Of a DNA stretch of 6,145 bases, positions 4,879 to 6,145 are shown piece after piece. The DNA is from Chloroflexota bacterium. GTDB lineage: Bacteria; Chloroflexota; Anaerolineae; Anaerolineales; UBA4823. The position numbers and the translations under genes are program-made. The stretch's first letter is position 1. Every line of letters begins with the position of its first letter. The DNA lies in assembly GCA_017860725.1 (NCBI GenBank), contig JAGDMX010000165.1, positions 1 through 6,145 on the forward strand, in the 5' to 3' direction. The notes under the pieces were generated by a model. The model did not search any database and was not told where the DNA came from. It saw nothing but the letters and a program-made list of their open reading frames with translations.

Positions 4879-6145
4879 TCAGGCCAGCTCTAATACCGAA
4901 AGCATCTCCTCGTTCGTTTTCATCTTGAAATCTTCCAGCCCCAGGCGCTCGATTTCCGCCTGCTCGATCGCTGTCAGTCGCTGGATGGCCTCGTAAGTCA
5001 CGTACGGCGTGCTCATCAGCCGCAGGGTCTGCATCAGGCGCTCAACCGCTACCTCTGCATTGCCGATCGCTGGCACATTCTCCAGGTATTTCAACATCGC
5101 CCGGGCGCCGTTCTCGCCATCCTTGCGGGCCACGCCCACCAGCCCGCTGCTGGCCTCGCGTGACCACCCGGCGACGAACACGCCCTCCACCGCTTGGTTG
5201 GCTTCCGGGTCGAAAGCCTCGTAGGACAGGTTTTCGATCGGGTACTGCGGGTTCGGATTCTTGACGAACTCATTCCATTTAACCGGCAAGCCGAAGTTTT
5301 CATCGACCTTATCGCCGATGCAGAAGACCACCGTATCCACGTCCAGGACGCGCTTGGTGCCCAGGCCGCGCGCCTTGGTATCGCCGTCTTTCGGCACCAG
5401 GGTATTATCTTCCACTTCCAGGCCAGCCACGTTGCCCTGCCCGTCCCCCAGGATGCGGGTGGGCGAGGCCAGGAAGTCGAACAGGAAGCGTGTGTTTGAA
5501 ACCGGTTCCAGCGCCTTGGGTAATCCAGATAAGATGAAGTCTTTGGCGGCTGCCGGGTCCTGCCCGATTGCCTGCATAATGGGCGCAGTCCGGTTAATCT
5601 CCGCATCCAAATGCTGCAAGTCCAGGTTGCGGGCAATGTTCTCCATCTCTTTCTTCGAGAACTTTACCTCCGCCGGGCCGCGGCGAGCAACTGCAATTGC
5701 CTGCTCCACTTTCAAGTCGCGCACCACCCAGTGAGCAATGTCCATCATCACGTTGCCCACGCCGACCAGGGCGACCTTTTTTCCTATCTTGAAATCCTGA
5801 ACGCTGAATGGCGGCAGCTTATTGTAGTGGTAAACGATATCCTTGGCGTGGTAAACACCGGACAGCTCCTCGCCAGGTAGTCCCAGCCATTTGGTGCCCT
5901 GCGCGCCCACCGTCACCAGGATCGACTGGAAGCCGATCCGGCGAAGGTCATCCAGGGACAGACCGCTGGCTTTGCCTACTGTCACATTCCCAAGATACGT
6001 AATCTCGGGCATTTCTAAAATCTGGCGGAATTGCTTTCGCAATCCCTCCTTCATTTTGTATTTGTTATAGTAAATGCCATATTCCGCCAACCCGCCGGGT
6101 TTGACATCCCGGTTAAGCAAGAGCACTTGCACGCCAGAGGTGGCG
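4879..6145 (-). CDS. NADPH-ferredoxin/adrenodoxin reductase-type FAD oxidoreductase (partial, N-terminus outside window)
   Basis: The visible 421 codons run through the right edge in frame, so the true start and first FAD-binding motif (GxGPAG) are missing. The GTG at 6132 is internal. Residue numbers here count from that GTG. PGGLAEYGI (12-20) is the conserved loop after the first Rossmann strand. GVGNVMMDIA (124-133) is the NADP-binding glycine motif and ARRGP (149-153) supplies arginines that in this family bind the 2'-phosphate of NADPH. VFCIGD (269-274) and AGWSREASSGLVG (321-333) form the late FAD contact region; GW rather than GD is typical of the adrenodoxin reductase/FprA branch. The tail IEQAEIERLGLEDFKMK (389-405) resembles the end of that branch. 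It should move electrons between NADPH and a ferredoxin. A glutamate synthase small-subunit-like role is possible but less likely. It converges on the operon with a 15-nt gap. Confidence 0.88.
   Translation of the reverse strand, partial: ATSGVQVLLLNRDVKPGGLAEYGIYYNKYKMKEGLRKQFRQILEMPEITYLGNVTVGKASGLSLDDLRRIGFQSILVTVGAQGTKWLGLPGEELSGVYHAKDIVYHYNKLPPFSVQDFKIGKKVALVGVGNVMMDIAHWVVRDLKVEQAIAVARRGPAEVKFSKKEMENIARNLDLQHLDAEINRTAPIMQAIGQDPAAAKDFILSGLPKALEPVSNTRFLFDFLASPTRILGDGQGNVAGLEVEDNTLVPKDGDTKARGLGTKRVLDVDTVVFCIGDKVDENFGLPVKWNEFVKNPNPQYPIENLSYEAFDPEANQAVEGVFVAGWSREASSGLVGVARKDGENGARAMLKYLENVPAIGNAEVAVERLMQTLRLMSTPYVTYEAIQRLTAIEQAEIERLGLEDFKMKTNEEMLSVLELA

Noticed and set aside
4874..4890. GAGCT/AGCTC hairpin between the convergent genes as a terminator
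   Set aside because: Only five pairs, a 7-nt loop and no T-tract on either strand; part of it is inside the flavoprotein's coding end.
5091..5636. 181-codon minus-strand frame inside the flavoprotein gene
   Set aside because: Low-complexity Trp/Ser/Arg/Pro composition typical of an out-of-frame reading; the main frame has NADP and FAD motifs throughout.

Overview
The window looks like ordinary chromosome from a moderately GC-rich bacterium. Gene content and protein style suggest a Chloroflexota member, possibly class Anaerolineae: a concanavalin-A-like protein with a WVDNQYA-type motif, a COG2220-type metallo-beta-lactamase-fold protein, and an adrenodoxin-reductase-type flavoprotein with an AGW motif. 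This assignment is inference from resemblance; no rRNA or other phylogenetic marker is present. I see no mobile element, CRISPR array, phage gene or defence cassette.

Layout. (1) At 34-205 two tRNA genes lie on the minus strand: tRNA-Phe(GAA), then tRNA-Gly(GCC). Neither encodes CCA. A strong sigma70-type promoter (TTGACA, 17 bp, TAAAAT) sits just upstream, but inside the last codons of the next gene. (2) At 244-1065, minus strand, is a 273-residue protein of unknown function with a predicted lectin/glucanase-like beta-sandwich. (3) At 1066-1216 is a divergent intergenic region with a TATAAT box for the rightward genes, an extended -10 for the leftward gene, and a nested inverted repeat covering both -35 regions. 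(4) At 1217-4863 five plus-strand genes are packed with gaps of 36, 2 and 1 nt and a 4-nt overlap, so they are very probably one operon. They encode an MBL-fold protein with a degenerate metal site, a 100-residue ferredoxin-fold (ABM/NIPSNAP-like) protein, MutY adenine glycosylase with a Nudix domain, an M19 dipeptidase, and a four-helix membrane protein. (5) At 4879-6145 is a convergent minus-strand gene, cut off at the right edge, for an NADPH-ferredoxin/adrenodoxin reductase-type flavoprotein.

How the genes work together. The two tRNAs serve translation. MutY removes adenine mispaired with 8-oxoguanine and is the only clear DNA-repair gene. The dipeptidase probably acts in peptide turnover, and the flavoprotein moves electrons between NADPH and an iron-sulfur protein. 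The other three operon members have no assignable pathway, and nothing in the sequence links them mechanistically to MutY. The observations most worth following are the tRNA promoter embedded in a coding sequence, the nested dyad between the divergent genes, the loss of metal ligands in the MBL protein, and the intact Nudix box on MutY.
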